Counted from the first letter of the stretch, positions 1 through 10,131 are shown. The stretch: 64,000 nucleotides of DNA from CAIWHR01 sp963734085 (GCA_963734085.1 CAVTFT010000009.1:248001-312000), one strand, 5' to 3'. Numbers and translations are program-made. Notes: generated by a model not told the origin, from the letters alone.

Positions 1-193
1 AGCCATCCTGGCCGAAGTAGACCATCAGCCGACGACCGTCCTTCGCAGCGTCGGCGACGTCGTCACGGAAATCGAGGAAGGTCTCGCTGAACCACGGCGG
101 GATGTCGATCGCGTACGGCGAGGCGTCCTGCGCGCGGGCCGCGGGGGTCAGCGCCGACAGCGCCAGCGCGACAATGGCGAGCCACTTCTTCAT
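1..193 (-). CDS. Thioredoxin-fold exported protein, 3' end cut by window edge
   Basis: The reading frame starts at an ATG at 193 and runs off the left edge. The first ~22 residues are a clear signal peptide (Lys-Lys-Trp, a hydrophobic Ala/Leu/Val core, then an Ala-Arg-Ala-Gln cleavage region). The mature start contains PPWFSETFLDFRDDVADA followed by GRRLMVYFGQDG, which is how SoxW-like and other periplasmic thioredoxin-fold proteins lead into their active site. The CxxC itself would lie outside the window, so redox function is inferred. It ends the minus-strand run that also holds slipin and NfeD; its start is 12 bases downstream of the slipin stop codon. Confidence 0.7.
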   Translation of the reverse strand, partial: MKKWLAIVALALSALTPAARAQDASPYAIDIPPWFSETFLDFRDDVADAAKDGRRLMVYFGQDG

Positions 194-205
194 AGGCGGC
201 GCATG

Positions 206-976
206 CTATTTCGGCGGCTCCGCCGGCTTGGCCGCGCCCAGCAAATTCAGAATGTCGATCGGCACGGGAAACACGATCGTCGAGCTCTTGTCGCCGGCGA
301 TGTTGCCGAGCGTCTGCAGATAGCGGAGCTGCATCGCCTGCGGCTGGCGCGCGAGCATCTGCGCCGCCTCGAGGAGCTTCTCCGCTGCCTGCTGCTCGCC
401 CTCGGCGTGGATGATCTTCGCACGCCGCTCGCGCTCGGCCTCTGCCTGGCGCGCGATCGCGCGCACCATTGATTCGTTCAGGTCGACCTGCTTGATCTCC
501 ACCAGCGATACCTTGATCCCCCACGCGTCGGTCTGGGTATCGAGCACCTGCTGGATATTGAGGTTCAGCCGCTCGCGCTCGGACAGGAGCTCGTCCAGCG
601 CATGCTTGCCGAGCACGGCGCGGAGCGTCGTCTGCGCGAGCTGGCTCGTCGCCACGAGGTACTGCGCGACCTGGATCACCGACTTCTCGGGGTCGACGAC
701 GCGGAAGTAGACGACGGCATTGACCTTCACCGACACGTTGTCGCGGGTGATCACATCCTGCGGCGGCACGTCGAGCACGATCGTGCGCAGGTCGATCCGC
801 ACCATCTGCTGAATACCCGGAATGATGAGGATCAGCCCCGGCCCCTTGACCTTCCAGAAGCGGCCGAGCAGGAACACCACGCCGCGTTCGTATTCGCGCA
901 GCACGCGGAATGACGAGACGATCAGTATGGCGATTGCGAGGAGTACGACGCCGCCGAATCCCAGGCCGAGGCCCAT
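206..976 (-). CDS. Slipin / stomatin-like SPFH membrane protein
   Basis: 256 residues. An N-terminal membrane anchor (residues ~5-25, GGVVLLAIAILIVSS) is followed by an SPFH/Band-7 domain with the typical REYERGVVFLLGRF entry and a charged helical stretch (QAEAERERRAKIIHAEGEQ). The ATG at 976 is preceded by AGGAG at good spacing; a longer frame upstream overlaps nfeD and is unlikely to be translated. NfeD ends two bases before this start, so the two are almost certainly co-translated. Slipin/NfeD pairs are a conserved bacterial module in which the membrane-bound NfeD protease is thought to act on or with stomatin-type scaffolds. Here it would work at the inner membrane; the substrate is unknown. 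Confidence 0.9.
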   Translation of the reverse strand: MGLGLGFGGVVLLAIAILIVSSFRVLREYERGVVFLLGRFWKVKGPGLILIIPGIQQMVRIDLRTIVLDVPPQDVITRDNVSVKVNAVVYFRVVDPEKSVIQVAQYLVATSQLAQTTLRAVLGKHALDELLSERERLNLNIQQVLDTQTDAWGIKVSLVEIKQVDLNESMVRAIARQAEAERERRAKIIHAEGEQQAAEKLLEAAQMLARQPQAMQLRYLQTLGNIAGDKSSTIVFPVPIDILNLLGAAKPAEPPK

Positions 977-978
977 CA

Positions 979-2346
979 CTAGTCTCCTTTGGCGGGCTCG
1001 TCCGCCGGCGCGACCGTGAGCACGAGCCCATCGCGCCCGGTCACCCGCACCGCCTGCCCGCGTTTCAACGGCACAGCCGATTTCACCCGCCACTGCTCGC
1101 TGTGGATGCGGGCCCAGCCCTCCTCGGCCAGATCGTCGAGCACGAGTCCGGCGCTACCCACCAGCTCCTCGCTCCCGGACACGACGGGTCGCCGGCGCGC
1201 TTTCAATGCGGCGCCGGAGACGAAAAAGATGAACGCGGCGGTGACCACGGTCAGGCCGGCGATCAGCGTGTACGAAACGCCGAACGCGGGAACGTCGGTG
1301 TCGATCAGCAGCACGGCGCCGATGACGAAGGCGATGATGCCGCCAACGCCGAGCACGCCGAAGGTGGCGAGGAACACCTCGGCGATCATGAACGCGAGAC
1401 CGAGCAGGATCAGCGCGAGCCCGGCGTAGTTGACGGGCAGCATGTGCAGCGCGAAGAGCCCGAGCAGCAGCGCGATGGCACCCGCGACGCCGGGCAGCAC
1501 GAAGCCCGGGTTCGAGAACTCGAAAAAGAGGCCGTAGATGCCGATCATCATCAGGATCAACGCGACGCTGGGGTTGGCGATCACCGCGAGGAAGCGGCTC
1601 TTCCAGTCGGGCTCCATCGTCACGGCCGCGACGCCCGCGGTCGCGAGCGTGCGCTCGCCGCCGGCGGTCGTCACCTTGCGGCCGTCGACCTTCTTGAGGA
1701 GATCCGCGACGTCGCGTGCGGTGAGGTCGATCACGTTGTGCGCAAGTGCCTCGTCCGCGGAGAGGCTCACCGCTTCGCGCACCGCGCGCTCGCCCCATTC
1801 GGCATTGCGCCCGCGCAGTTGCGCGAGACCGCGGATGTACGCCGCGGCGTCGTGGACCTGCTTGCGCTCCATCGCCCCGCCTTCGCTCGCGGGTGCCGAT
1901 TTGTCGGACTTGCCGGAGTCCTTCTCCTTTTCGGGTGCCTGCGGTCCCGCACCGCCGATGCCGATCGCGACCGGCGTCGCCGCGCCGAGATTGGTGCCCG
2001 GCGCCATTGCCGCGACATGGCAGGCGTAGAGGATGTACGTGCCGGCACTCGCGGCACGGGCGCCGCTCGGGGCGACAAAAGCCGCGACCGGCACGCGCGA
2101 GGCGAGAATGACCTTGATGATTTCGCGCATCGACGTGTCGAGCCCGCCGGGCGTGTCGATCTCGAGCACGACCAGTTCGGCGCCGTCCTTGTCCGCGCGG
2201 GCGAGGCCGCGTTCGACGAAGTCCTCGCTCGCGGGGCCGATGGCGCCGGTGAGCGGCATCACGATCACCGGCCCGGTGGCCGCATTGGTGCCGATGGACG
2301 CCCATCCGAGCGCCGCAACGAGGACGATTCGCAGGACCTTCGCCAT
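979..2346 (-). CDS. NfeD family membrane-bound ClpP-class serine protease
   Basis: 455 residues. A signal peptide or first membrane segment (~1-22) precedes a ClpP-like domain. That domain has VVLEIDTPGGLDTSMREII and SGARAASAGTYI, in which Ser100 fits the catalytic serine; a Lys in the MERKQVHDAAAYI region (~170) is the likely second dyad residue. A hydrophobic part with several membrane spans (~250-385) follows, then a C-terminal NfeD OB-fold (~390-455). This is the long NfeD-1b architecture. The start at 2346 was chosen because the signal peptide begins there; the open frame upstream looks non-coding. It is paired with slipin directly downstream. Confidence 0.9.
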   Translation of the reverse strand: MAKVLRIVLVAALGWASIGTNAATGPVIVMPLTGAIGPASEDFVERGLARADKDGAELVVLEIDTPGGLDTSMREIIKVILASRVPVAAFVAPSGARAASAGTYILYACHVAAMAPGTNLGAATPVAIGIGGAGPQAPEKEKDSGKSDKSAPASEGGAMERKQVHDAAAYIRGLAQLRGRNAEWGERAVREAVSLSADEALAHNVIDLTARDVADLLKKVDGRKVTTAGGERTLATAGVAAVTMEPDWKSRFLAVIANPSVALILMMIGIYGLFFEFSNPGFVLPGVAGAIALLLGLFALHMLPVNYAGLALILLGLAFMIAEVFLATFGVLGVGGIIAFVIGAVLLIDTDVPAFGVSYTLIAGLTVVTAAFIFFVSGAALKARRRPVVSGSEELVGSAGLVLDDLAEEGWARIHSEQWRVKSAVPLKRGQAVRVTGRDGLVLTVAPADEPAKGD

Positions 2347-2425
2347 CTTTCCCGGCGGCCGCGGAAGAAATCCGCGCCCGGGAGGGCCATTATTGCAGAA
2401 TTCGGCCGGGCCGGAGCCCGCCCCA

Positions 2426-3013
2426 TCAAGCCGCCAGTTTCGGCGCCCCCGGGTCGATGCCCCTTCGCGCGGCCATCTCGCTGCCGATCTCCGCGAGTGT
2501 CGCCGCGTCGAACGCCGCTGCGGCGAGTGGAAACAGCGTGCTTTCTTCGCGTGCGATATGAACGGCATAAGCGGCGCGGATATCGGCCACCTGACGCGCC
2601 GAAAGGTTGGCGCGTGTGCCCGCAGCGATGCCCGCCAGCAGCGGGCGCAAACGGCGCCACTTCGCAGCGAGCGCATCGTGTTCGGCTGCAAGCTCCGCGA
2701 TCAGCAGATCGGCACGGTCCGGCAGCGCGTGCTTCAGACGGGGAAAGACGCTCGCTTCCTCGTCGGCGTGATGGTTGGGCCCCGCCGTGTCGAAATAGCG
2801 AAGGATGCCACGCGCGGCCGCACGCGCATCGGTGTCTGCGCCATATTCGGGAAGGTGACGCTGCAGGCGATCGAGCGTCGAGAGCTGCCGCTCGATGCGG
2901 CCGTGGCACGCGGTCAGCATGCCGAACGGGTCGTCGAACGACGGGGCGGTGGGATCGGAGAGAAAGTCGGTGGCCATCGTCCGGCGGCTGCCGTTAATCC
3001 AAGCGTTCGACAT
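2426..3013 (-). CDS. Hemerythrin HHE-domain protein
   Basis: About 195 residues. The helices carry the usual His/Glu ligand patterns: CHGRIERQL, NHHADEEASVFPRL and HIAREESTLFPLA, consistent with a four-helix bundle holding a non-haem di-iron site that binds O2 or NO. The start at 3013 follows an AGAAG ribosome site and lies 8 bases after the sirB2 stop; ATG 2977 is an alternative start. It is the last gene of the run that begins at boxR, so it is probably transcribed with the aerobic benzoyl-CoA genes. Its role there (oxygen delivery, oxygen or NO protection) cannot be read from sequence. Confidence 0.8.
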   Translation of the reverse strand: MSNAWINGSRRTMATDFLSDPTAPSFDDPFGMLTACHGRIERQLSTLDRLQRHLPEYGADTDARAAARGILRYFDTAGPNHHADEEASVFPRLKHALPDRADLLIAELAAEHDALAAKWRRLRPLLAGIAAGTRANLSARQVADIRAAYAVHIAREESTLFPLAAAAFDAATLAEIGSEMAARRGIDPGAPKLAA

Positions 3014-3021
3014 CACACTTC

Positions 3022-3405
3022 TTAGAAGATTCCGAGCGGCGACTTGGTGACCGCCACCGATACGATATAGCAAAACGTCGCCACGGCGGCGACGAACGCG
3101 GCGATCCGGATGCCGCGCGTCGGCCCGCGTTTGAGCGCGATTGTCCCGAGCACGATGTAGACGACGAGTGCGGCGATCTTCGCGCCTAGCCAGCGGATGT
3201 TGGCCGCGAAGCCGATCTGCCAGGCGAGCGACAGCGCGGAGACGAGCAGCACCGTGTCGATCACATGGGGGACGATCCTCACCCAGCGCGGCCCGAGCCG
3301 CTCGGGCGAAGCCAGCATCCATGCGCCGCGAACGATGAACAGCGTGATCGACAGCGCGGCGGCGCCGACGTGGACCGCCTTCAGCGCGGCGTATTCCGGA
3401 GCCAT
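3022..3405 (-). CDS. SirB2 family membrane protein
   Basis: 127 residues, almost entirely hydrophobic with four predicted membrane helices. The family signature is visible: YAALKAVHVGAAALSITLFIVRG near the start and RIVPHVIDTVLLVSALSLAW in the second half. SirB2 proteins are small inner-membrane proteins of undefined biochemical function. The gene lies 22 bases downstream of one hemerythrin gene and 8 bases upstream of another on the same strand, so the three form one transcription unit. Confidence 0.8.
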   Translation of the reverse strand: MAPEYAALKAVHVGAAALSITLFIVRGAWMLASPERLGPRWVRIVPHVIDTVLLVSALSLAWQIGFAANIRWLGAKIAALVVYIVLGTIALKRGPTRGIRIAAFVAAVATFCYIVSVAVTKSPLGIF

Positions 3406-3427
3406 GGCGTAGTCGCGCGAACGTCCG

Positions 3428-4123
3428 TCAGCGTGATGCCGGCGGGCGAGATTTGCCCGCGCGCGCTGCGGGTGCCTCCGGCAGCAGGTTCAGGATCCGT
3501 ATGAACAATGATTCGACCTCGCGCTTCGGGCGGATGCCGCGCAACGGATTGTCGTTCTCGAGGAAAGCGGCCGCGATCCGCTCCCAGTCGGACGCGGAAA
3601 GGTGCTTCTGCGCGAGCGGGAACAGGAGGCTCTCTTCCTTTTCCATGTGCTGCCCGTGGAAATCGGCGTAGGCGTCGACGTTGCGCGCGAACGTGTCGAG
3701 CGCCTGCGGTTCGCGGTGGTAGGCGTCGAGCGACGCCTGCAGCGATGCGATGAGCGCCGCGCCGCGGCCGTGCTCGGCGTCGAGCGCGTCGGTGAGCTTG
3801 CGGGCCTGCGGGGAGCGCGAGGCGAGTGCCGCGAACAGATGGCGGCTCTCTTTCGGGTGGTGCAACCGTTCGGGAAACGCGACGATGTAATCGAGGAGCG
3901 CCTGCAGCAAGCGGAAGTCGGGCGCCAAGCCGTCGTCGCGGATCCGGCCGACAGCGAGGCGCAGGCCGAAGAGGACCGATGCGATCGCCAGATGTTCGTC
4001 CTTCAGGGTCCGGATCGCGGTCATTGCCGCGGGCAGCCGTGCCGGGGATGGCTGCTGCGAACGCGCGCGTGTCACGCCGCGGCCGGACGTATTGGCGGCA
4101 ATCGGCTTGACCGTGCGGACCAT
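3428..4123 (-). CDS. Hemerythrin-like protein translationally coupled to boxA
   Basis: About 231 residues from ATG 4123, which shares one base with the boxA stop (TAATG), a classic re-initiation overlap. A later Met (4024) directly before AIRTLKDEHLAIAS is an alternative start and fits the usual domain length better. The ligand pattern DEHLAIASVLFGLR, HHPKESRHLFAAL and HGQHMEKEESLLFPLA identifies a hemerythrin HHE domain. The first ~33 residues from ATG 4123 are basic, low-complexity and probably disordered. Position makes it the immediate partner of the BoxAB epoxidase. An O2- or NO-binding helper for that oxygenase is inferred, not shown. Confidence 0.82.
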   Translation of the reverse strand: MVRTVKPIAANTSGRGVTRARSQQPSPARLPAAMTAIRTLKDEHLAIASVLFGLRLAVGRIRDDGLAPDFRLLQALLDYIVAFPERLHHPKESRHLFAALASRSPQARKLTDALDAEHGRGAALIASLQASLDAYHREPQALDTFARNVDAYADFHGQHMEKEESLLFPLAQKHLSASDWERIAAAFLENDNPLRGIRPKREVESLFIRILNLLPEAPAARAGKSRPPASR

Positions 4124-5346
4124 TAGTACGTTTCGACGTGATAGCGGCCGGCGGCGCGCAGCTCGGGCAGCAGCGCGTCCCAATCCTTGCCGTGCTCACG
4201 GCACGCGTCGCGGAACGCCTCGTCCACGCCTTGCTCCATCCCCTTGAGGCCGCAGATGTACACGTAACAGTTTTCGTCGGCGAGCAGGCGTGCGACCTCC
4301 GCACTGCGTTCCCTGATGCGGTCCTGCACGTAGCACTTCGGCGCATTCGCCACGCGCGAAAACGCAAAATTGATGTCGATGAAATCGTTGGGGAGCTTCA
4401 GCAGCGGTCCGAAATACGGCAGCTCGCCTTCCGATCGCGCACCGAAGAACAGCGTCAACGCCCCGCCTTCGTTGAGCGCGATCCGGCGCCTCCGCCGTTC
4501 GGTCATCGCGCGCATCGGCGCCGAGCCTGTCCCGGTACAGACCATCAGCAGGCTCGAGCCCGGATGATTGGGCATCAGGAACGTCGCGCCGTACGGTCCG
4601 ACGACCTTCACCTGATCGCCCTTGGCGAGATCGCAGAGGTAATTCGAAGCGACACCCGTGACGGGCTTGCCGTCGTGATCCTCGGTGACGCGCTTCACGG
4701 TAAGCGACAGATTGTTGTAGCGCGGCCGCTCGCCCTCGCGCGGACTCGCCACCGAATACAGGCGCACGTGATGCGGCCGGCCCGATGCGTCGACGCCGGG
4801 CGGCAGGATGCCGATCGTCTGGCCCTCGAGCACGGGAAACGCGGCGCCGCCGAAATCGAGGACGATGTGCCGGATGTCGGCGCTCGCGCCGTCGGCGGTG
4901 AGACGGAAGTTGCCGGTGACCGTCGCGATCGCGGGCTTTTCGATGCCGTAGAGATTGACGTACGGATGAGCGGCCGACCACGGCGGCCGGACGTCGCCGC
5001 CTTGGCCGGCCGTCGCGACCGAAGTGATCCGCACGACGTCCGTCGGCGTTTCGGCCACGGTTCCGGCCGGGAGCGCGCCCTGCGCCGGGAGGCTGTCCCA
5101 GCCGAACTGCTCGGCGAGCGTGTACGGCTTCGCGCGGTCGACCTGCCGCCAGTTGTCGATGGCGCCCGTCGGGCAGGGCGAGATGCACTCGTTGCAGAAG
5201 TTGCACTTCCCAGGATCGACGACGTAGTTGCGCCCGTCGTGCGTGATGGCGTCGACCGGGCAGGTCTCCTCACACGTATTGCAGCGGATGCAGATCTCGG
5301 GATCGATGAGATGCTGGCGCAGAACTTCGGAAACCATGGTGCTCAT
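4123..5346 (-). CDS. boxA: Benzoyl-CoA 2,3-epoxidase reductase subunit BoxA
   Basis: 407 residues. The N-terminus carries two ferredoxin-type [4Fe-4S] motifs, CIRCNTCEETCP (~20-31) and CNFCNECISPCP (~48-59). A linker leads into a ferredoxin-NADP-reductase-like module with FAD and NADP regions (GTGSAPMRAMTE, YVYICGLKGMEQGVDEAF) and a C-terminal HVETY tail. BoxA moves electrons from NADPH to the di-iron BoxB, which epoxidises benzoyl-CoA in the aerobic CoA-dependent benzoate pathway. It lies 25 bases after boxB and overlaps the following hemerythrin gene. Confidence 0.95.
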   Translation of the reverse strand: MSTMVSEVLRQHLIDPEICIRCNTCEETCPVDAITHDGRNYVVDPGKCNFCNECISPCPTGAIDNWRQVDRAKPYTLAEQFGWDSLPAQGALPAGTVAETPTDVVRITSVATAGQGGDVRPPWSAAHPYVNLYGIEKPAIATVTGNFRLTADGASADIRHIVLDFGGAAFPVLEGQTIGILPPGVDASGRPHHVRLYSVASPREGERPRYNNLSLTVKRVTEDHDGKPVTGVASNYLCDLAKGDQVKVVGPYGATFLMPNHPGSSLLMVCTGTGSAPMRAMTERRRRRIALNEGGALTLFFGARSEGELPYFGPLLKLPNDFIDINFAFSRVANAPKCYVQDRIRERSAEVARLLADENCYVYICGLKGMEQGVDEAFRDACREHGKDWDALLPELRAAGRYHVETY

Positions 5347-5371
5347 CGTCGCTGCCCGGGGCGTTGGCGGC

Positions 5372-6795
<1,424 letters not shown>

Positions 6796-6796
<1 letters not shown>

Positions 6797-8493
6797 CAAA
6801 CGCGCTCCCAGTTGAATTTCGCCTTGTTGCCGCTGCCGAATACCTTGAGCGCACCGGCTTCGCCCACGGCATTCGGGCGGATGAAGATCCAGTTCTGCCA
6901 CGCCGTGAGCCGACCGAACACGCGCGTTTCCATCGTCTCGGCGCCGGGGAAGCGCAGGTTGGCCTCCATCCCGGTCAGCGCATCGGGCGAAAGGCTGGCG
7001 CGTTCCTCGAGCGCGATGCGGATCTCGTCGGCCCAATCCAGATCGTCGGGCGCGGCGGTGACGAGGCCGAGCGCCATGGCCAGATCGGCATCGGCCAGTC
7101 GATCCATCGCTTCCTTTGCGTGCGCGATCGGCGCCGTCTCGTCGCAGAACCGCGTCGCGATGCGCGTGCGTCCGTTCACCATCGGATAGGCGCCGAAATT
7201 CATCGCCGACAATGCGATCTTCGGCGCGGCGCCTTCATCGTCGGGAAGGGAAAGCATGTAGCTGCGATCGGCGGCAAGCGCCAGCTCGAAGAGTGTCCCG
7301 GCGAAGCACGAGCCGCGGTCGATCAGCGCATAGAGCGTGCGCGAAGTCACGTCTAGCCGGGCGAGCGTTCGCCGCAGCATGCCAATCGTCTCGCGCACGA
7401 ACCAGTGCGCAGCGTGGGTTCCGAGCGCCGTGTCGACGGCGAGAACCCGGGACGCATCGCCGGTGGTCTTGAGGATCCACGTGCCGATGTCGAGCTCGTT
7501 GGTGCGCAGGAGCAGGATCGCGTCGTCGAGCTCGCGCGCCATTGCGAGCGGCCACCACGCAGCGCCTTCCGCGAGAATGGCGGCGAGATCCGCGGGCAGC
7601 GGTGCGCGCGGCGCGGCAATCGTGATCGTGGCGCTCCGCGCCTTGCGGTCGATCGCGACGTCGACGTAACCGTAATGGATCCCGGTGGCATCGAGCGTGC
7701 GCGCGAGCGGCGTCAGCGCGACGCCCTGCTCATTCCGCGGCCGGTCGCTTTGCGCGGCCAACGCCCGCGCGCGCTCGCGCACCTTGTCCGCGAACTGCTG
7801 CGGCTTGACCGCATCGTCGACGAGCCGCCATTCCTTCGCCCGCTGCGCGCGCACGCCCTCGACCAGCGTGCAGAAAACGTCGGCGTGGTCGCGGCGGACC
7901 TTGCGCTTGTCGGTGACGCGCGTGAGACCGCCCGTGCCCGGCAGCACGCCGAGCAGCGGGACTTCGGGCAGGCTGACCGCGGACGAGCGGTCGTCGATCA
8001 GGATGATCTCGTCGCAGGCGAGCGCCAATTCGTAGCCGCCGCCCGCGGTCGTCCCGTTGCAGGCGGCGATGAACTTGAGACCCGAGTGCCGGCTCGAATC
8101 CTCGATGCCGTTCCGCGTTTCGTTGGTGAACTTGCAGAAATTGACCTTCCACGCGTGCGACGACACGCCGAGCATGAAGATGTTGGCGCCCGAACAGAAG
8201 ATGCGCTCCTTCGCGCTCGTGACGACGACGCTCCCCACTTCGGGGTGCTCGAAGCGGATCCGCTGCAGCGCATCGTGGAGCTCGATGTCGACGCCGAGGT
8301 CGTAGGAATTGAGCTTCAGCTTGTAGCCGGGCTTGATGCCCCGGTCCTCGTCGATGTCGAGCGCGAGCGTCGCAACGGCGCCATCGAACGAAAGCTTCCA
8401 GTGCGCATACCGGTCGGGATGCGTGTCGTAGTCGATGTAGGACGACGCCTTCGCCGCCTCGCGCGGAGGCAGTACCGGTGTTGCTTGCGCCAT
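6796..8493 (-). CDS. boxC: 2,3-epoxybenzoyl-CoA dihydrolase BoxC
   Basis: 565 residues with a crotonase-type fold: SVVVTSAKERIFCSGANIFMLG and AACNGTTAGGGYELALACDEIILIDD form the CoA and oxyanion region, and a second crotonase-like half follows. This size and arrangement are specific to BoxC, which opens the epoxidised ring with two waters to give 3,4-dehydroadipyl-CoA semialdehyde and formate. A very strong ribosome site (GAAGGAGGAG) precedes ATG 8493. boxR ends 17 bases upstream, so regulator and enzymes are probably on one transcript. The dehydrogenase for the next step (boxD) is not in this window. Confidence 0.95.
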
Positions 8494-8510
8494 GACATCT
8501 CCTCCTTCGG

Positions 8511-9407
8511 CTAGGCCTGGACGGCCTGCCGCAGTTTGGTGAGGCTCTCGTCGGGCGCTTCGCCCGTCGTGTCGAGCGTCACGTCCGCCTTCCGGTACAG
8601 CGGCTCGCGCGCTTCCAGAATCCGGGTGAGATCTTCCATCGCCTCGGCATTGCCCTGCATCGGCCGGAAGTCGCCCTGCGCGACGACGCGCGCCATGTGC
8701 AGATCGGGGGTCGCCTTGACCCAGACGGTAAAGCAGTTGAGCAGCAGCAGGTTGAACGTCTCGGGCTCCGAAACGATGCCGCCGCCCACCGTCATCACCA
8801 TTTCGGCGTGAGTCTCGAGGAGCCGTTCGAAAGAGCGGCGCTCGATTCGCCGGTACCCGGCCTGGCCGTAGAGCAGGAAAACTTCGGACAGCGTGATGCC
8901 CGCCTCGCGCTCGATCTCGCGGTCGAGCTCGATGAATGGAAAGCCGAGCTCGCCCGCGAGCGCCGTTCCGAGCGTCGTCTTGCCGGCACCGCGCAGGCCG
9001 ATGAGCGCGATGCGCTTGCGGCGTGCTGCTTCTTCCTGCCCGAAATCGCGCATCAGCCGGAACACGACGTCTTCGAGCCGATGCTCCGGGAGTCGCTCGA
9101 GAAAGCGGCGGATCAACCGCTGTTCGACCGAGTTTTCGCGCTGATCGATGAGTTCGGTGAGCGGCATGCCGAGCGCGCGGGCGACGCTGCGCAGCAGCAG
9201 CACCGATGCGTTGCCGTCACCACCCTCGAGCTGCGCCAGATAGCGCTCCGACACCGCGGCATTCTGCGAAAGAACCTTGCGCGCCATGCCGCGACGCTCG
9301 CGCGCCTCGCGGACGCGCCGGCCCATCGCCGCCAGGAATTCGGCGTCATCCGCGTCGTGCGCGGTGAGCGCAGGGCTGCTCGCTTCCTTGTGTTCCGCCG
9401 CTGCCAT
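8511..9407 (-). CDS. boxR: BoxR/BzdR-type transcriptional regulator (HTH plus shikimate-kinase-like domain)
   Basis: 298 residues from ATG 9407, which has AAAGGAA upstream; a candidate promoter ends just before it, so the upstream ATG 9449 would lie inside that promoter. The N-terminal half has an XRE-type helix-turn-helix (GRRVREARERRGMARKVLSQ...SERYLAQLEGGDGN). The C-terminal half is shikimate-kinase-like with a P-loop (IGLRGAGKTTLGTALA) and FIELDREIEREAG. This fusion is diagnostic of BzdR/BoxR, which repress benzoate genes and release DNA on binding benzoyl-CoA. It probably controls both the minus-strand box genes and the divergent plus-strand uptake/activation genes. Confidence 0.92.
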   Translation of the reverse strand: MAAAEHKEASSPALTAHDADDAEFLAAMGRRVREARERRGMARKVLSQNAAVSERYLAQLEGGDGNASVLLLRSVARALGMPLTELIDQRENSVEQRLIRRFLERLPEHRLEDVVFRLMRDFGQEEAARRKRIALIGLRGAGKTTLGTALAGELGFPFIELDREIEREAGITLSEVFLLYGQAGYRRIERRSFERLLETHAEMVMTVGGGIVSEPETFNLLLLNCFTVWVKATPDLHMARVVAQGDFRPMQGNAEAMEDLTRILEAREPLYRKADVTLDTTGEAPDESLTKLRQAVQA

Positions 9408-9437
9408 CGCAGTTCCTTTGAGCGCTCGAAGGCTGGC

Positions 9438-9467
9438 AATATAGTGCATAGTCGTCTACGCCGTCAA
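9438..9467 (-). promoter_or_regulatory. Candidate sigma-70 promoter of boxR with internal TGCA motif
   Basis: On the minus strand, TTGACG (9467-9462) and TATATT (9443-9438) are 18 bases apart, and transcription would start ~24 bases before ATG 9407. A TGCA (9445-9448) lies within the spacer; TGCA is the core bound by BzdR/BoxR in Azoarcus, so autorepression is plausible. The promoter call is by eye. Confidence 0.5.
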
Positions 9468-9573
9468 GCACTTTATGTCAGCTCCAAACGGTTAGCGCCG
9501 CGGCGTCGAGGCGCAGGTCCAGCCGGCCCGACTGGCCCATGTCCGGAGCCGAGTCGGACATGCTGTATTGTGC

Positions 9574-9602
9574 TTGACGCCATCAGCACCATGATCTAAA
9601 GT
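9574..9602 (+). promoter_or_regulatory. Candidate divergent promoter for the benzoate uptake/activation operon
   Basis: TTGACG (9574-9579) and TAAAGT (9597-9602) are 17 bases apart on the plus strand, ~60 bases before the DUF4863 gene. A second TGCA (9602-9605) overlaps the end of the -10. The context GTGCTTGACG is the mirror image of the boxR -35 region, so the two promoters share a short inverted repeat around their -35 elements. Confidence 0.45.
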
Positions 9603-9663
9603 GCAGCAAGCTTCGGGGTGGAATGGCCAGAACCCGCCAGGATCGGATTTCCGCGAGTGCAGA

Positions 9664-10131
9664 ATGAACCAGGATGAATTCACGAGCTTGATGGCGTCGA
9701 TCACCGGTCGCGTTCGAGGACGAGCACTTGATCGCGCGCTCGAAGCCGATCTGAATCGCGAGTTCCCGGCCGACGGCGACGTGTTCCGTTCGGTCCGCGA
9801 CGCCTGCTATGCGGGAATCGCCGCCGGGTGGATGTGCAACCGCGAGCACGCGGGCATCAAGTACGGGCGCGTCGTGAAGCCGGGCGAGACCACACACGGA
9901 TTCTCGGTCGACGTCGTGGAGATGGAGGATGTCGCAGGCGGCCACCACCGCCATCCCACCGGCGAGATCGACCTCATCATGCCGGTGCGCGGCGCCGCGG
10001 AGTTCGACGGCCACGGCGCGGGTTGGCTAGTATACGAACCAGGGTCGGCGCACGTGCCGACGGTCGCCGGAGGCAAGGCGCTGGTGCTCTACCTGTTGCC
10101 CCAGGGCGCGATCGAATTCACGAAGTCATAG
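9664..10131 (+). CDS. DUF4863 (PnbB-like) protein of the benzoate operon
   Basis: 155 residues from ATG 9664; the ribosome site is weak. The second half has a cupin-like metal-binding stretch GGHHRHPTGEIDLIMPV and a closing GGKALVLYLLPQGAIEF, which match the DUF4863 family. That family includes 4-hydroxylaminobenzoate lyase (PnbB), but members are also found as conserved companions of benzoate-CoA ligase genes. It lies directly before the ligase and downstream of the BoxR-type control region. A metal-dependent role on an aromatic intermediate is inferred; the actual reaction is not known. Confidence 0.75.
   Translation: MNQDEFTSLMASITGRVRGRALDRALEADLNREFPADGDVFRSVRDACYAGIAAGWMCNREHAGIKYGRVVKPGETTHGFSVDVVEMEDVAGGHHRHPTGEIDLIMPVRGAAEFDGHGAGWLVYEPGSAHVPTVAGGKALVLYLLPQGAIEFTKS

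Noticed and set aside
910..2997. A 695-codon open frame on the plus strand
   Set aside because: It is antisense to nfeD and the hemerythrin gene; composition is Arg/His/Asp-rich as expected from the reverse strand of GC-rich genes, with no domain.
9408..9449. ATG at 9449 as start of boxR, giving 14 more residues
   Set aside because: It would lie inside the candidate promoter spacer and has no ribosome site, while ATG 9407 has AAAGGAA.
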